From assembly GCA_023548195.1 (NCBI GenBank), contig JAJHZJ010000695.1, positions 1,003,423-1,067,422 on the forward strand: a DNA stretch of 64,000 bases, in the 5' to 3' direction. The first letter of the stretch is position 1. Every line of letters begins with the position of its first letter. Below are positions 13,140 to 25,300 of this stretch, in pieces. The position numbers and the translations under genes are program-made. This DNA is from Bettongia penicillata ogilbyi. Taxonomy: Eukaryota > Chordata > Mammalia > Diprotodontia > Potoroidae. The notes beneath the pieces were generated by a model. The model had not been told where the DNA came from. It made no database searches and saw only the letters and a program-made list of their open reading frames with translations.

Positions 13140-13640
13140 AATTGGATTTACTTGTCATCTATCTCTTCTTCTTATCTTTCCTTCATCTCCCCCACCATTT
13201 TTCTCACGTAGATCTCCAGGAGTTCCAACAGCTACAATGAACTCTTCTTTATCGTTCCAATACCCCATCTCTTCCCATTGAAAACCTCATATTTCTTCAA
13301 ATCCTAGCTCAGGGATTTCCCCACTTTGGAAGACTTATCTCAACCCTTTCCAAAACTGCACCCCATTAATCTTATTGGAAGTGATATTTTCTTCCTCAAA
13401 TTTACATGGCCCTCTCTTTTGACCTTATCACACTCTCCTTTGTATAGTATTTGTCTGGGCACACATTATATCATTCTATTAGCTTGTATTTTTTTTTGAG
13501 GGAAAATCCTCTGACATTCTTTTTCATTTTTGTGTTACCAGTGCAAATCATAGGTCTTTATACGCATTCATTTAAATTCAACAAGCATTTATTGAGGACC
13601 TACTATGTGATGGAGTTTTGCTAGAGACTAACAACAAAGC
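13140..13640 (+). repeat. L2 LINE 3' end
   Basis: Forward L2 3' text includes 'cctcatatttcttcaaatcc', 'gtatttgtctgggcacacat' and 'caagcatttattgaggacct'. From 13,640 to 14,690 no gene is supported; the 14,205-14,534 frame has no recognisable domain. Confidence 0.55.
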
Positions 13641-14689
13641 AATTGGGGAATTTATATTCTACATAGTAGTTCCTCACTGCTTGTTGCATTGAATTGAATA
13701 CAAAAACTGATGCCCGGGACTTGTCCAAAACCATACAAGTAATTAGAGGCATAGAAATGATTGGAACCTATATATATCCCATCTCAGTCCACTATTTCTT
13801 TTCTGACATTATTTGATTAATTAGCAGGTTGGCCCTACACTATTTCTCTGACCCGCTATAAGCAATTAATATATTTATCGAAATATGAATTGAATGGAAT
13901 TGATCAGAAAGTTAGTGAACTTCCAGGACAGAAGGATTTGTACATTGTTGAACATAGTTTCCATAGTAGACTTGAGTTAGAGTTGTTTGTTTATTTTGTA
14001 ACAAAAGGAGGTTGGGAATGACTGATATAAAGAAGAATAGCATAAATAAAATGTGCCTTAAAAATAGAAATGCAGTTGAGCTCTCAGGACCTCAGTCTCT
14101 CCATCTTCAACTTGGAGAGAATAATTGCTCTGTAGTTTGAATTCCAGTCATAGTGAGCACTGAAGGAGAACTGAAATGAGAATGATCTGGAAGGTGGAGA
14201 AACAATGTACTTTGTCAACCCAAGATGCTTTTATTATCCTTTCTCTCTGTGGCTATTCTTGGCCAAAAGAGGGAAGGAATCTTTTCTAAGGTTACCTAGT
14301 GCAACATGTAACATTGGGAATCAGAAGCCCAGATTTCTTGCCCAGTCCTGGTTTTCTTTGGACAAAAGACTACAGCTTCAGAAGGAACTTCTAAGTAGCC
14401 CTACCATGGACTTTTCTCTGGTTTTAATTATTGTCAGTGAAGGAAACACATGCCCCTTAGTGGCCATAGACTTGGTTGCAGGCTGCTTCCATGCCTGGGG
14501 AAAAGGAAGAAGAGAGAAAGGAAGAATGGAATGAGAAAAAAAAAGTGAAAGGGAAGAGGATAGAGAGAAAGGAGAAAGAAAAGTGTGGGACAGCAGGAAA
14601 GATGGAAGGAAGTAGTTTCTTTACAAGAGCAATTCTAAGGGACATAGCAGCCCAAATATCTGTTTACAGATGAGGAAATTAAGTCTAAT

Positions 14690-15025
14690 AATTTCTCTAA
14701 TGAAGAAAGGAAGACAATAAGAATAGAAATGACAGATGACAACTATGGAGTATTTCATGCTTTACAAATTAATTCAAATATTCATGGGATTAACTCTATT
14801 ATATCACACATAGTACACCTATATAGTTGTGTTTAATTACAACCATCTTATGAGAAAATTAACATTAAGTATGACTCTTCCCATTTAACCAAGGAAGAAA
14901 CTGACGGTCAGAGAGTTGAAGTGAATTGTCACATAGATGATAAGCACAATCATAGCCCTGGTAAATGTCAGTGCCAGCATTCAAATTCAGGTCTTCTGAC
15001 TCCAATTCCACTATCCATTATGGCA
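14690..15025 (-). repeat. MIR-like SINE
   Basis: Reverse MIR order: 'actatggagtatttcatgct', 'cttatgagaaaattaacatt', 'gaaactgacggtcagagagt', 'ttcaggtcttctgactccaa'. Confidence 0.6.
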
Positions 15026-15317
15026 GACTGAGCATAGCTGCTTAACCCCCAACCCAAGCTCATCTATAGCCACCTGGTTGAAGAGGACTCCCCAGACAAC
15101 TTTACCTCTACTATTTTGTTTAATTCTGAGGATCCTGTCTTGGGAAGAATATTAACAAGCTGAAGAAAACTCATAGAAAGGCAAAGAGGAAGCTAAGAAA
15201 CTGGAGATCATGTTATACAAAGACTGAGAAACAGAATCATAGAAAGTTTAGCCAGGAAAAGAAAAGGTGAGGTGAATATGGTAGCTATTTTAAAGCATCA
15301 AGCAGCCTGGCATGCCC

Positions 15318-15447
15318 AGGACAGCTAGTGCCAACACAGAGAGAAACTTGTACACAGGCTGATTGAGTGAGGGCTTTGTCCATGGCCACCATGGCCAGAA
15401 CGGTGGTGTTATGAATCATGAAAATCATGTATAATCAGGATTAGATT
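15318..15447 (-). pseudogene. Relic fragment of an OR51-type olfactory receptor
   Basis: About 130 bases align by eye with the TM1-TM2 region of the OR51Q1-like gene about 1.6 kb to the right (compare 16,965-17,096). Shared blocks on the plus strand are 'acagagagaaac', 'gtacacaggctg', 'gagtgagggct' and 'aatcatgaaaatcatgtata'. In the sense frame it reads like the TM1 block up to an N-T-T motif equivalent to residues 42-44 of the intact gene, with Gly changed to His before the Asn. It then drifts out of frame near the TM2 loop. No sequence on either side continues the receptor. It is a dead remnant of a second OR51Q-like or related copy, or of a partial duplication. The homology call is fairly secure; the exact parent is not. 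Confidence 0.75.
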
Positions 15448-15499
15448 TGCTTAACTTGGTCATAGATAAGGATGATATGAATTTGTTTTTTTACATTTT

Positions 15500-15705
15500 T
15501 TTGTTTCTTTCTTTGTTTTCAGTCATGTCCAACTATTTCTGATCGCAGTTTGTGGTTTCTTGGCAAAGATTCTGGAATGGTTTGACATTTTCCTTTCCAG
15601 CTCAACTAACATATGAGGAAGATGAAGCAAAGAGTTATGTAATTTGTCCAGGGTCAACGGTTAATCTCTTAGGCCAGATTTGAATAAAGAAAGGTGAATC
15701 TTTCG
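15500..15705 (-). repeat. tRNA-derived SINE (Mar1 type), 3' half
   Basis: The reverse of the SINE at 1,528-1,785: 'cagtcatgtccaactatttc', 'ttcttggcaaagattctgga', 'tggtttgacattttcctttc', then 'gaggaagatgaagcaaagag'. Confidence 0.75.
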
Positions 15706-15934
15706 ATTCCAAACAATTAGAACTATCCCAAAAGGGAATGGATTGTCTTGAAGTTAACTGTTTTCTATATCTGACAGTCTTCAGATAGAGTCTAAATAAT
15801 GACTTATTGGGAATATCGTAAAAGAGGTCCAGGTTTGGTCATGGTTGGGGCAGACCTCTAAGGATCCTTCCAATTTTATGCTTTTGATTTTGTTTGTTTG
15901 TTTGTTTTTTTAACAATTCTTTCCTGCTCTGTTG

Positions 15935-16165
15935 CAGACTGTCTCTGGGGCCTATTTTTCCTATAAATGATCATTTTTTTTTTCCTTCCAGAGAGATCTC
16001 CATGCCTTCTCCCTTTATCCAAATGTTCTGTTGATGAGACTGTCCTGCTCCAAACTCTTTTGTATTCCTTGCTTGATATCCTTTAAAATTTACCAATATC
16101 ATTTGAAAATGTTGTTCCTAGAACTGAACATGATGTGCCAGATTTTCATTAATTTATCTGACATA
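15935..16165 (-). repeat. CR1/L3-type LINE fragment
   Basis: The text 'gttgttcctagaactgaaca' followed by 'tgatgtgcca' is the hallmark of reverse-oriented CR1/L3 3' regions. It ends about 90 bases beyond the stop codon of the OR51Q1-like gene, which lies on the same strand. Confidence 0.55.
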
Positions 16166-16250
16166 GAAGTTGTTTAAAAAAAATCTCTTGGCAACTTCTT
16201 TCTTTTTCTGGGCTACTATGATTTTACTAACCACAACTTATACTCCATTC

Positions 16251-17192
16251 TTAATACACGTTCTTCTGAGAAAAAAGATGAAGGATACTCTGGCGGATCT
16301 GCCTGGTCTTCACTGTGTAGATGATGGGATTCATCACAGGGGGAGACAGCAGGTAGACATTGGCCATCACCACATGGACCAAAGGGGAGGCATGCTGAGC
16401 AAAACGGTGGACCATTGATAGCCCTATCATAGGCACATAGAGGACAAGAACAGCCAGAATATGGGAAAGACAGTTATTGAAGGTCCGGAGACGCTCAGCC
16501 GGGGAGGCAGCACGTAAGACACTGAACAGGATCAGGGCATAGGAGAAAACAATGAGGAGAGGGTCAAGCACATAGATAGTAATGACCAGCCCAAAGCCAT
16601 ACCAGCTGTTGATTGTGGTGTCACCACAGACCAGGCGAATCAGGTCCTGGTGGAGGCAATAGGAGTGAGTGAGTATGTGGGAGTGGCAAAAGGGCAGTCG
16701 CTTGAGCAGGAAGAGAGGGGGCAAGACTCCCACAACACAGCGGATAATGATGGCCATCTCGATCCTCCTGACAACTGTGTCTGTGAGGATAGAGGCATAG
16801 CGGAGAGGGTGGCAGATGGCAACATAGCGATCAAAGGCCATGGCCAGAAGTACTGAAGACTCCATGAAGGAGAAGCCATGGAGGAAGAAAAATTGGACAA
16901 AACAGGCTTCCAAGCTGATCTTGCGGGCATTGAACCAGAGGAGGCGCATGACTGTGGGCAATGTAGTGAGGGTCAGACCTAGGTCAGTTAGCGTCAGCAT
17001 AGAGAGAAACATGTACATGGGCTGGTAGAGTGAGGGCTCTGTCCATATGACAGCCAGGATGGTGGTGTTGCCAATCATGGAAATCATGTATAAGCAGAAG
17101 AAAGGGATAGAGATCCAGATGTGCACTGCCTCAAACCCTGGGATACCCGTAAGGATGAAATAGAAGGATTCTTCAGTTATATTGGTTGACAT
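16251..17192 (-). CDS. OR51Q1: Intact class I olfactory receptor, OR51Q1-like
   Basis: A single uninterrupted 313-residue frame, the normal length for class I receptors. It encodes a seven-helix G-protein-coupled odorant receptor of olfactory neuron cilia that would signal through G-olf. Visible marks are N-glycosylation site N4-I-T, GN in TM1 (residues 41-42), the PMY block after TM1 (58-60), and C97 for the TM3-loop disulfide. Further on are MAFDRYVAIC (118-127), loop cysteines 169, 179 and 189, SY in TM5 (218-219), the CLSH block at the start of TM6 (241-244) and PPVMNPIIY in TM7 (284-292). The stretches around residues 78-90 and 100-115 resemble human OR51Q1 so closely that I assign orthology, though OR51Q paralogues would look similar. 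The ATG used is the only one before the 'GIPGF' motif that gives a standard N-terminus. No lesion is visible. An upstream untranslated exon and promoter are expected but not identifiable. Confidence 0.93.
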   Translation of the reverse strand: MSTNITEESFYFILTGIPGFEAVHIWISIPFFCLYMISMIGNTTILAVIWTEPSLYQPMYMFLSMLTLTDLGLTLTTLPTVMRLLWFNARKISLEACFVQFFFLHGFSFMESSVLLAMAFDRYVAICHPLRYASILTDTVVRRIEMAIIIRCVVGVLPPLFLLKRLPFCHSHILTHSYCLHQDLIRLVCGDTTINSWYGFGLVITIYVLDPLLIVFSYALILFSVLRAASPAERLRTFNNCLSHILAVLVLYVPMIGLSMVHRFAQHASPLVHVVMANVYLLSPPVMNPIIYTVKTRQIRQSILHLFSQKNVY

Positions 17193-17754
17193 GACCGGTG
17201 AATATAACTTCAGGGCAGGAGTCTCTCTACAAGGAAACAGACTGTGTCTTATTTTGAAGAGAAGGTTTGAGTGCTACAATTTTTCTGTTTACAAAATAAT
17301 ATACTCTATGTATATAATTATAAGGTTTTGAGAAACATTCACTTATTCCTCTTTCTCCCATTTCTCTTATAATATCTGAGTGACACATCATCATAGAGCA
17401 CCTGTGGAGGGACGCTGAGCTGGCAAACTAAATCAGGCAGCTTATCATTGGGTTCAGGGCATATCATGCATCTTGCCTCAGCATGGAACCCAAGGGCAAG
17501 GAGAATCATATAGAAACATAAAAGACATCCCAAAGCCAATGTTAGACTATGAAAAAGGATGAGGCAGGGGCTCCAGAGAAGGATGTCAGATGGAGCTGGA
17601 GTGACATAGGCATTACATGAGAAAAGGATTGTGGAAGGTTTCTGCTTGTTTTGTTTTATTTTTTAATGTGAAGATCACAGGATTACTTTTAGGGAAATGA
17701 GAAGTTGACACCAATATAGTGACTGAAGATACATGAGAGAAGATTTATGGGGAC

Positions 17755-17985
17755 AGCTGGATAGCAGAGAGGAGAGAAGACTGACCTTAGTTTAGAATAG
17801 AAATGAGTTAAAGTCCTGCTGCAGATATTAGTTGTATGATCTTGGGCAAGATATTTAATCTTTCAGCCTCAGTTTCCTCATTTTTAAAATCGATATCATA
17901 ATCCCTAACTCTCAAGGCTGTGGGAAGCCTCAGTGAGATAGCCTATATAAATCTCTTAGCAGCACTTAAAAGCACAATACAATGC
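17755..17985 (+). repeat. tRNA-derived SINE (Mar1/MIR type)
   Basis: Begins with 'ggggacagctggatagcaga' and continues through 'gatcttgggcaagatattta' and 'cctcagtttcctcattttta'. The 17,200-17,750 stretch upstream of the OR51Q1-like start would hold any promoter, but no element is recognisable. Confidence 0.7.
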
Positions 17986-18579
17986 AAATCAGCCATTTTA
18001 AAGGAACATTCTTTCCTCTTGCCAAAGGTGATGTACTACAGGGGTAGAATATTGCCTCCATAGACTCAGATGTTTTGCTTGTTTCTTTCACTTTGCTTTT
18101 TGTTGTTTTTATTGTTACAATTACATGGAATTGAAGTTTATTAGGAAATGACTAGTTTTGTTGTTGCATATTGTAATCCTCAGATTCTATTTGTTTAGGG
18201 GGGGAAACAACAGCCACAACAACTTGAACTAAATGGAAAAGGGAATTTTTAGCACCTTGTACAGAAGAGAAGGGGAAAAGCAGGACCTAGTCCAAGGCAA
18301 GAGGGAGAATCACTGGAGTCCAGGAATATGGGAGGAGTTAGGACCATCCGTAAGAGTGAATATAGGAGAAATAGAGAAGGAGTGAGAAGGTGAACGTTGC
18401 CTTCCCTGCCTGTCCTCCTACCTACAGTATAGAGCCAACAAAATTTACCTTTGGAGGGTCAAACTAATTCTAGGTGATCTCTTGTTCTATGTGCTGTAAA
18501 GGAGTAGGTGTTTGTCTAGATGCTCCCTGAGGTTCCTTCCAATTGAAATTCTGTAAGTTGGTGATTTATATAAGACAAA

Positions 18580-18795
18580 AATCGGGGCAGTGTGGTAAAA
18601 TGTGATATACTCTGGCTCTGGGGTGAGAGAACCCCTATTTATAGTGTCACTCTGTTACTTCCTAGCTATGTGACTTTGGACAAAGAACCAAACCCACTGG
18701 GACTTAGTTTTCTCATCTACAGAATGAGGGAATTGGATAAACAAAGCCTCTGAGGTCCCTTCCAACTCTAGATCTATGATCCTATGAAGCTAAGA
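18580..18795 (+). repeat. MIR-like SINE
   Basis: Forward order: 'gtcactctgttacttcctag', 'ctatgtgactttggacaaag', then 'ttttctcatctacagaatga' and 'ccttccaactctagatctat'. From 17,990 to 18,580 and from 18,800 to 19,600 I recognise no gene. Confidence 0.7.
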
Positions 18796-19789
18796 AAGGC
18801 TTCTGAAGTCAACATCACATCTTCCTAGACAAGTAGATCACCCTTTGTACCTCTGGAGTTCTTAAATCCTCTTATTTATCCTGAAATACTATCATCAAAA
18901 GGCAGCATGGGGAAGGCTAGCATGACTTTCCTCCAGTACACTCCAAAAACATTTCAAAGGTCAATCCTTTTATGACTGTAAAAACAATATTTTAAGAAAG
19001 GGTCAGAAAACTGTAGAGAATCACCAAACTGCCAAAGGGGTCCCTGATACCATGTAAAAAGGATAAAAGCCACTGCAGCCTACAACGATGCAACCTCTTT
19101 TCAGCTCCCCTTTCTTCCCATGTCTGTAAACTTATCTACTTCATTCCTAACTTCCCCAGGAAGACCCTTCTCTCCCCTCTACTAAGAATTCCCTTCCTCT
19201 TTCATCTCCCTGGCTGAGTAGGGTAGTGTCTCACCTGTATTCCTAGAGGTTCAAGACATCAGGTGCCCATGTAACCACTAACACTTGAAGATCTCTGAGC
19301 TTCACTGTGTAGTGAATAGAGCTGGGGCACTTGTATAAGGTATTCATGGGTCCCTGGAGGGTAGGAATTCATTTTTAAAGATTCAAGAGGGTAAAGGCAT
19401 AGATATTGTTTATGGACATAAGATCTCCCTTGAGTCTATTCACTTAGACACCTAGGTTATAGTTACTCACTTCTTCTAGTGAATTCATTGAAACATAGAA
19501 TCATGGATAGGCTGTGATCTTCCTCAGCCCATGGAGCATATGCACCGATAAAGTCATAAATTCAGCCATATGTGTCTTTTCACTCCTGCCTTCCATTACC
19601 CTCCCTACTGTACAATGATCTTTATTTTCCTGTTTATCCAGTTGGATTCAAAGGCTGGAAGAAATAAGTGTTTCATAAATATTCACCATTAACAGAAAGA
19701 AACAATGTCATGTGGGTGATTATAATTTTATAAAATGTTAGTGTCTACCCTCTGAGATTCCTGCTAATTTACCCTGTACAGACATTGAA

Positions 19790-20285
19790 AGTACATGGTT
19801 GATTGTATGTTAGAATAAGAGCTCCATGAAAGACAAGTAGTTTATTTACCTTCTTGTGTATTAGTACAGTTTAAGCATTTAATAAGTGGTTATTTAATTG
19901 ATATGGTTCTAAAGGTCTTTAAGAGACTGAAAATGATTCTTACTTTGAGCATTACATTTTTTAATTATAAAAGAAATATGACATATATTTATGTAAATAT
20001 ATTTATACTCATTTTGATGTATGTTTATATTATATTCATAATATATTTTATTATATGTCTATATAATTTTCCACCAACTCATCTACTTGCTTTCAACTCC
20101 ACCAGTATTTTCATCATTCCTCTCTACAGGGTGTTTTCTGGCATTTCCTGCTGCTTTTTCATCTTCCTCTTTTGTATTGTCTTCCTCCATTAGATCATAA
20201 GCTTGTGAAGGGTAGAAATTGTCTTTATTTTTTTTTATTTAGGTATATCCTCAACACTTAGCACAGTGCCTGGTACATGGGTGGT
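19790..20285 (+). repeat. L2 LINE 3' ends (two fragments)
   Basis: Two forward L2-like tails, one near 19,810-19,890 ('aagcatttaataagtggtta') and one near 20,180-20,280 ('aacacttagcacagtgcctg'). They are separated by an A/T-rich stretch whose 96-codon frame is low-complexity and non-coding. Confidence 0.55.
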
Positions 20286-20309
20286 GTCTTTTAAGTGATA
20301 TCTTTTGGT

Positions 20310-20790
20310 TCATGAGTAAATTGAACTTAAGTGAGGCAGAGTTGCATGAAGTCATCAGTCTCACTCTCTCCTCCAGAGTCATCAGAGTCAAGTGGCAGGA
20401 TAGAGTCAGAATGGCTGGTGATGGCTATGGATGCAGTGGATGACCTTGGCATCTTCGGGGGCTAACTGAACTTTAAGCACCCACATCACCTGCTTCATCT
20501 GCCTTCATGGCCGGTGGAACAAATTTTTCTCATCCACCCATTCCACCAGAGAAACTCTTCACATACTTGGGGTAGACACCTCCCTAACTCACCAGTGGGT
20601 TTTAGAACCCTTGGTTACACTCAACCTGGTTTGGCCCATCTGCTGAAACAGTTTATGGGGTATGGCCACTGCACATGCTGCAGTTTCTTGGAGCCATAGG
20701 TGAGAGTTAGGTGGAACAGGTGGACACCAAAGGTGGAAAGAGCCCCAAATAGGGGTCAGTATCCATTACACCAAAGGTACTGATCCTCCT
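20310..20790 (-). repeat. RTE-tailed marsupial composite SINE, minus
   Basis: The first part is a degraded version of the SINE second half seen reversed at 36,848 and 39,890. The continuation 'catggccggtggaacaaatt', 'acatacttggggtagacacc' and 'atggccactgcacatgctgc' is text I associate with marsupial composite retroposons. No intact frame. Confidence 0.55.
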
Positions 20791-21024
20791 TGAACACACC
20801 TTGCAGTAAACACATGATAAATGTTTTTCTTACCATAAACAGTAGCCCTAATCATCTTTTAAAGGTTAAGTGTCCTGAGGGGAAACACCTGGGACCTAAG
20901 ACAATCCCAGAAGAGATAAATATATGACCTGACCACTCTTCCCTTTAAGGAGATTCCCAAAGATTGCTGTTCATGTCTTAGCTTTACATGGTGTGGAAAA
21001 AAATGTCATGTGAATCTACTTAGT

Positions 21025-22287
21025 CTTAATTCTGTAGATGGTGGGATTAACTGGTGAGGGAAGAGGAAGTAGGCCATAGACATAGCTAATGACAATATAT
21101 GAGCAATACATGCCTTTGCTTTCCAAAATGATAGACAAGAGACAAAGCAATCACTGACATAGAAGACCAGAATGCAGGAGACTTGGGAGATATAAGTGAT
21201 AAGGCCATTGGCTCTCTCATCTCTAAAGGATTATTGTAGAAGGGAAAAGAATGATCATGTCTAAGAAGAAAGTAAAAGAAAAGACAGTAGGTACACACAG
21301 TTGAAGGCGATACCAGCACAGATCAGCGTAATGCCATCTTGGTGGAGGCAGAAGTCATGAAAGGCAACATGGGAATAACAGAGCCAATGGAGGGGCACTA
21401 TTGGTAGAACCACAGACACAGCCCCTTGGCAGTGCCTCTACCCCAATCTTCACCACTCTGGAGTCAGTGAGTCTGAAGATGTAATTCAGTGTGTTATAAC
21501 TGACTACACCTCTAACTCTCAGGGCTTTCTCCACAATTCTATAAAAACTTTTCATTCTGGAAACTTAATACACCCCTGAACCTTCACATTGGAAGTACCC
21601 TCCACCTCTGCAGTCTCTCTCTGGCTAGTTAAGCTCCATTTAAGTAGTACAAGCAGGCCAACTGTAGCTTCATGCCTCTACAGGCTGCACTCCTGACTTG
21701 CCAGCCCCTTTGTCAGTTAGATACCTTCATCGTTCCACCTCTTTCCCACACCCACTCCCTGTTGTCTGTCTTCAGGTTCTTCTTCTATATTGCCTTACCC
21801 CATTAGAATATCAGCTCCTTGAGGACAAGGAAAGTCTTTCTTTCTGCCTGTAGATTTTTCCCCAGCACTTAGCATAGTACCTGAAACATAAAAAGTGCTT
21901 AATAAATGTTTGTTGACAGCATAATGGTGTTAGGCCCCTGCAAGTAAGACATTTGAAATTGATTGCATTGTGGAGAATGAGTGAATAAAGTAGACCTAGG
22001 AGAAGCAAATTTAGGAGAATATAGGAGAAAGCCATCATTTCTTTGTGATAAGACCAAGAGATCCACTTCACAGTGGGTATTGTGGTCATGGTCACTGCTT
22101 ATATTTGGGCCATCAGCAGGGCTAGAAAGTAGGACATGGGCTCATGGAAGTCATCCCCAATGAGGAAGAGGAGAGTTCTATTGCCAAGGACCACAGAGCA
22201 AAGAAGGGAATGGGGATTCAGTGATAAGCTTTATCCAGACCTGGAAAGCCAGTCAGCAAGAAAGGGGCTAAGCTGATATGGGGGCAT
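21025..22287 (-). pseudogene. OR51M1-like receptor pseudogene split by an inserted repeat
   Basis: The 5' half (22,287 down to about 21,938) starts with ATG at 22,287. It reads through an N-terminus containing the TGFPGL motif, then hits a TGA (bases 22,222-22,220) where the intact gene has the tryptophan of HHWISIPFF. It has several further small deletions up to the region just before the DRY motif. The 3' half (about 21,540 down to 21,025) resumes near the intracellular loop after TM3 (LTDSRVVKIG) and continues through the TM4-TM5 loop. It ends in a damaged TM7 where the NPIIY motif reads NPTIY. Between the halves lie about 370-400 foreign bases. The closest functional relative in the window is the gene at 60,850-61,788. 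The same broken arrangement recurs at 44,941-45,978, so it was duplicated already dead. No function is plausible. Confidence 0.85.
21570..21935 (+). repeat. Insert in OR pseudogene, ending in an L2-like 3' end
   Basis: The foreign block inside the pseudogene ends with the forward L2-type tail: 'tatcagctccttgaggacaa', 'cagcacttagcatagtacct', 'gtgcttaataaatgtttgtt'. Its upstream part ('ttccacctctttcccacacc') is consistent with more L2 3' text. The equivalent block is at about 45,250-45,600. Confidence 0.65.
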
Positions 22288-22329
22288 ACAGTGTTATCAA
22301 TGCAGATAGAAGAAAGGAGTTGAGTATAA

Positions 22330-25300
22330 TTATGGTTTCTGAAACACAGTTGAATTTTATTGTTTTCATTAACCTGCCTTTTTAGGAGACAGTGGTCAGG
22401 TTACCAACATGCTTTTGGATATTTTTTAAGGAAACATTTGTGTATAGACTGTGTAGATCATTAATATGATGACTTCTCAATAGCATATGGCTTATTGTCT
22501 TAGAACTAATAAATGTTACAGCTAAGAATCTGTGTTCTACCCCTAATGTAGTACCTACTGATCTCTAACATTTCCCCATCCTTTGCCTTTTGAGTCTGAA
22601 TTCTTCATATCTCCTATGGTCTCTGCAATTATACCTTAATTTAATCTCAGCCATCCTTGACGATCTGTTTTGGTCTCAGCCTGTCTGCTATATAAAAGAG
22701 ACAAGCCTCATTCACTTACTTCTCAGGAGACTGGGTGAATTCTCTCTGATTTTACTTATGCCCCCAGATGTAGATAAACCTGTTTGCCTCTGGTCCTCCA
22801 TAGTTTTTTGCAAGCTCCCATCTCTCTTTATTTGTTCCTAGAGGGCCTAAAGATAAATGTATAAGCCTAAAGATAAATGTATAATAGAATCCATATTTCC
22901 CACTAGATTAAGACAGAACACCAGTTCTACAAAAGTCTTTTCTGAGCCTTCATTTTTTTCTGTTGCGATTTACTTGGATCCGTTCTGTTCTGATACTGCT
23001 TCTCCTGTTCAGGTCTCTTTTTACTTTCTCTCTGCATATAGAGTTGGTTCTTTTTCCTTTGCCTGGAAACATCTCATTTCCCTAGTCAGAGAATCTAAGA
23101 TGTCTCTTTTTCTAGAAACAAAAGAAGGAATATTTTCTTTTAGCCTTGACACTTCCAATTTTCCCAAAATAAATCTCAATATGTAGTGATTATTGCTGTA
23201 TCCCACTGAACTATGGTGCTACAAACTTCTAATCCTCAGTCCTTCAGTGACTCCAAGGAAGTAAAATGTGTTACCTATAAAAATGGACTCTATACCCAAA
23301 TACCATCATTGTCAGTAAAGAGACGCAGAGCACTTGATAGCATAGATGATTTTCCCTTCCTGAAAGACATAGGTATGGAAACAAAAACACAAGAAAACAG
23401 TCACCCAGAGCCTTCAACCAATGTCCCTTGGGTCAGGAGATATCTGTGTGAAATGAATAAACAACATTGAGATTCCTGTGGATAGCAATTATTTCCTTCA
23501 TGTCTCTAACCCCTACCTCACCAAGAACAGAGTCCTTCCTGCAGGATGTATTTAGGACCTTGGTGAGATCACCTCAACATCCTTGTCTGTTCTGTTCTGT
23601 CCCTGTCCTGCCTTCAACCCAAGCATCCAAAATAATGTCTCTTCCCCATATTTCCTCCCCAGAGCTTTCCCAAGGAAATGACTAGGACTTGGAGTCAGAT
23701 ATGTTTTCAGATATGTTTCTAGCTCTATTACTTAGTACATCTATGACTTTGGGCAAATATCTTAACGTCTCTGAGGTTTGCTTTTCACATGTATATATTG
23801 AAAGGGATTAAACTAGATGATCTCTGAAGCCTTTCCTAGCTTGAAATAAATCTATGCTAATATGATTTTGCATTCCTTATCTTCTCATTCTCCCCTTCTT
23901 CCTCTTCCACTTTGTTTCTATGATACATACCTTCCCTTTTCTCCATCATCTGCTCTCCTTATGCTCTCCAAAAAGACAAAGGGTTTCTCTGTGTCAGTGG
24001 TGGAAGGGCTTAATATTGCTATCTTCAAGTATATGAAGGACTATTATTTGGAAGAGTGCTTAGATTCAAAAATCGAAAATAGAGGTAATACATATAGTGG
24101 CAAAGAGGGAAAGCTAGACTTTATGTAAGGAACTGCTTGGTAGTGATTAGAATTACCAAAATGTACAATGTGTTGCTCTAGTAGGTACTGGATCTCCCCA
24201 TACTTGAGAACTCCAGGCAAATAAAAGAAGATCCCCTTGTTAAGTTTATTGTAGAGTGGGTTCTTGTTCAAGTAGAAATCTGAGATCCCTTTCAGCTCTG
24301 AGATCCTCTGATTCAGTGAATTCCTGTACATTCAGCTACACATCCAGAGCATTCTGTAAATTCAATCTACCAGGCTAATACCTGTGGTCTAGCAGTATCT
24401 GGCCGCACTTTGCCTGTATACCATCATCTCATCCTACCCTACTTCACATGATTGATGTTCCATCCAAACTAAACTATTCATCATCTCCTATAGAGGATTT
24501 GCACTTTCCCACGTTAATGTTTCTTCGCAACTTTCTCTATGCGTAGAAAGCATTTTCCCTGTATAGTCCATGGTCATTTAAATTGTACCTTTGTGATGAG
24601 GCCCAGCTCAAATATTTCATGTTATATGGTGTTCTTTCCAACCATGCCCACATATTATGTAGCATGTGTTAATTTGAATTTTCATTGGTTTGTGTGTGTT
24701 ATACAGCCTAATTGAGCACATATGGTATAGAAGATAGGCAGCTAACCCTGAGTATCATAAAACTTAGCTTCAGGTTTTACCTCTGATACATACAACCTTC
24801 ATGGCCCTGGGCAAGTTATTTAATCTCATTTCTCTAAGACTGTAAACTTCAGAGAAGGTACTGGTATACAATAGTCATGGCAATTTAGTCTCTCAGGAAT
24901 TCTTTATATCAAGGAAATCACAGATTCAATACTTATCTATAAAAATCATAATGATTTAAAATCATTGCTTAACAAATGACAAATTCAATTCAACCTCAAT
25001 TAATCACCAACTATACTCAATGCACAGTGTTATGTGTTGGACAAACACATGTGAAAATGACACTTTCCTTGCATCCAAGGGATTCCAGTCAACTATGTAG
25101 GTTATTGTGACTTGCCCACAAATAAATGATACCAGGAAAAGGGATAATGTAATAAGGACAAAAGTATACACAAATGATCTAAGAAATTTAGCCTGTTGAC
25201 ACTGTCTTACACAATTGAAAACATGACTAAACAATAACCATTATACTGAACCACACAGGCTGAAAATAGTCAGCAGAAACCATGACGGGAGCCTAAGAGC

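Noticed and set aside
16640..17028. Overlapping frames on both strands within the OR51Q1-like gene.
   Set aside because: They are shadows of the receptor frame, which alone has the family motifs.
17339..17539. A 66-codon minus-strand frame just upstream of the OR51Q1-like gene with a hydrophobic start.
   Set aside because: No receptor motif and no known family. OR genes have non-coding first exons, so it is at most untranslated leader.
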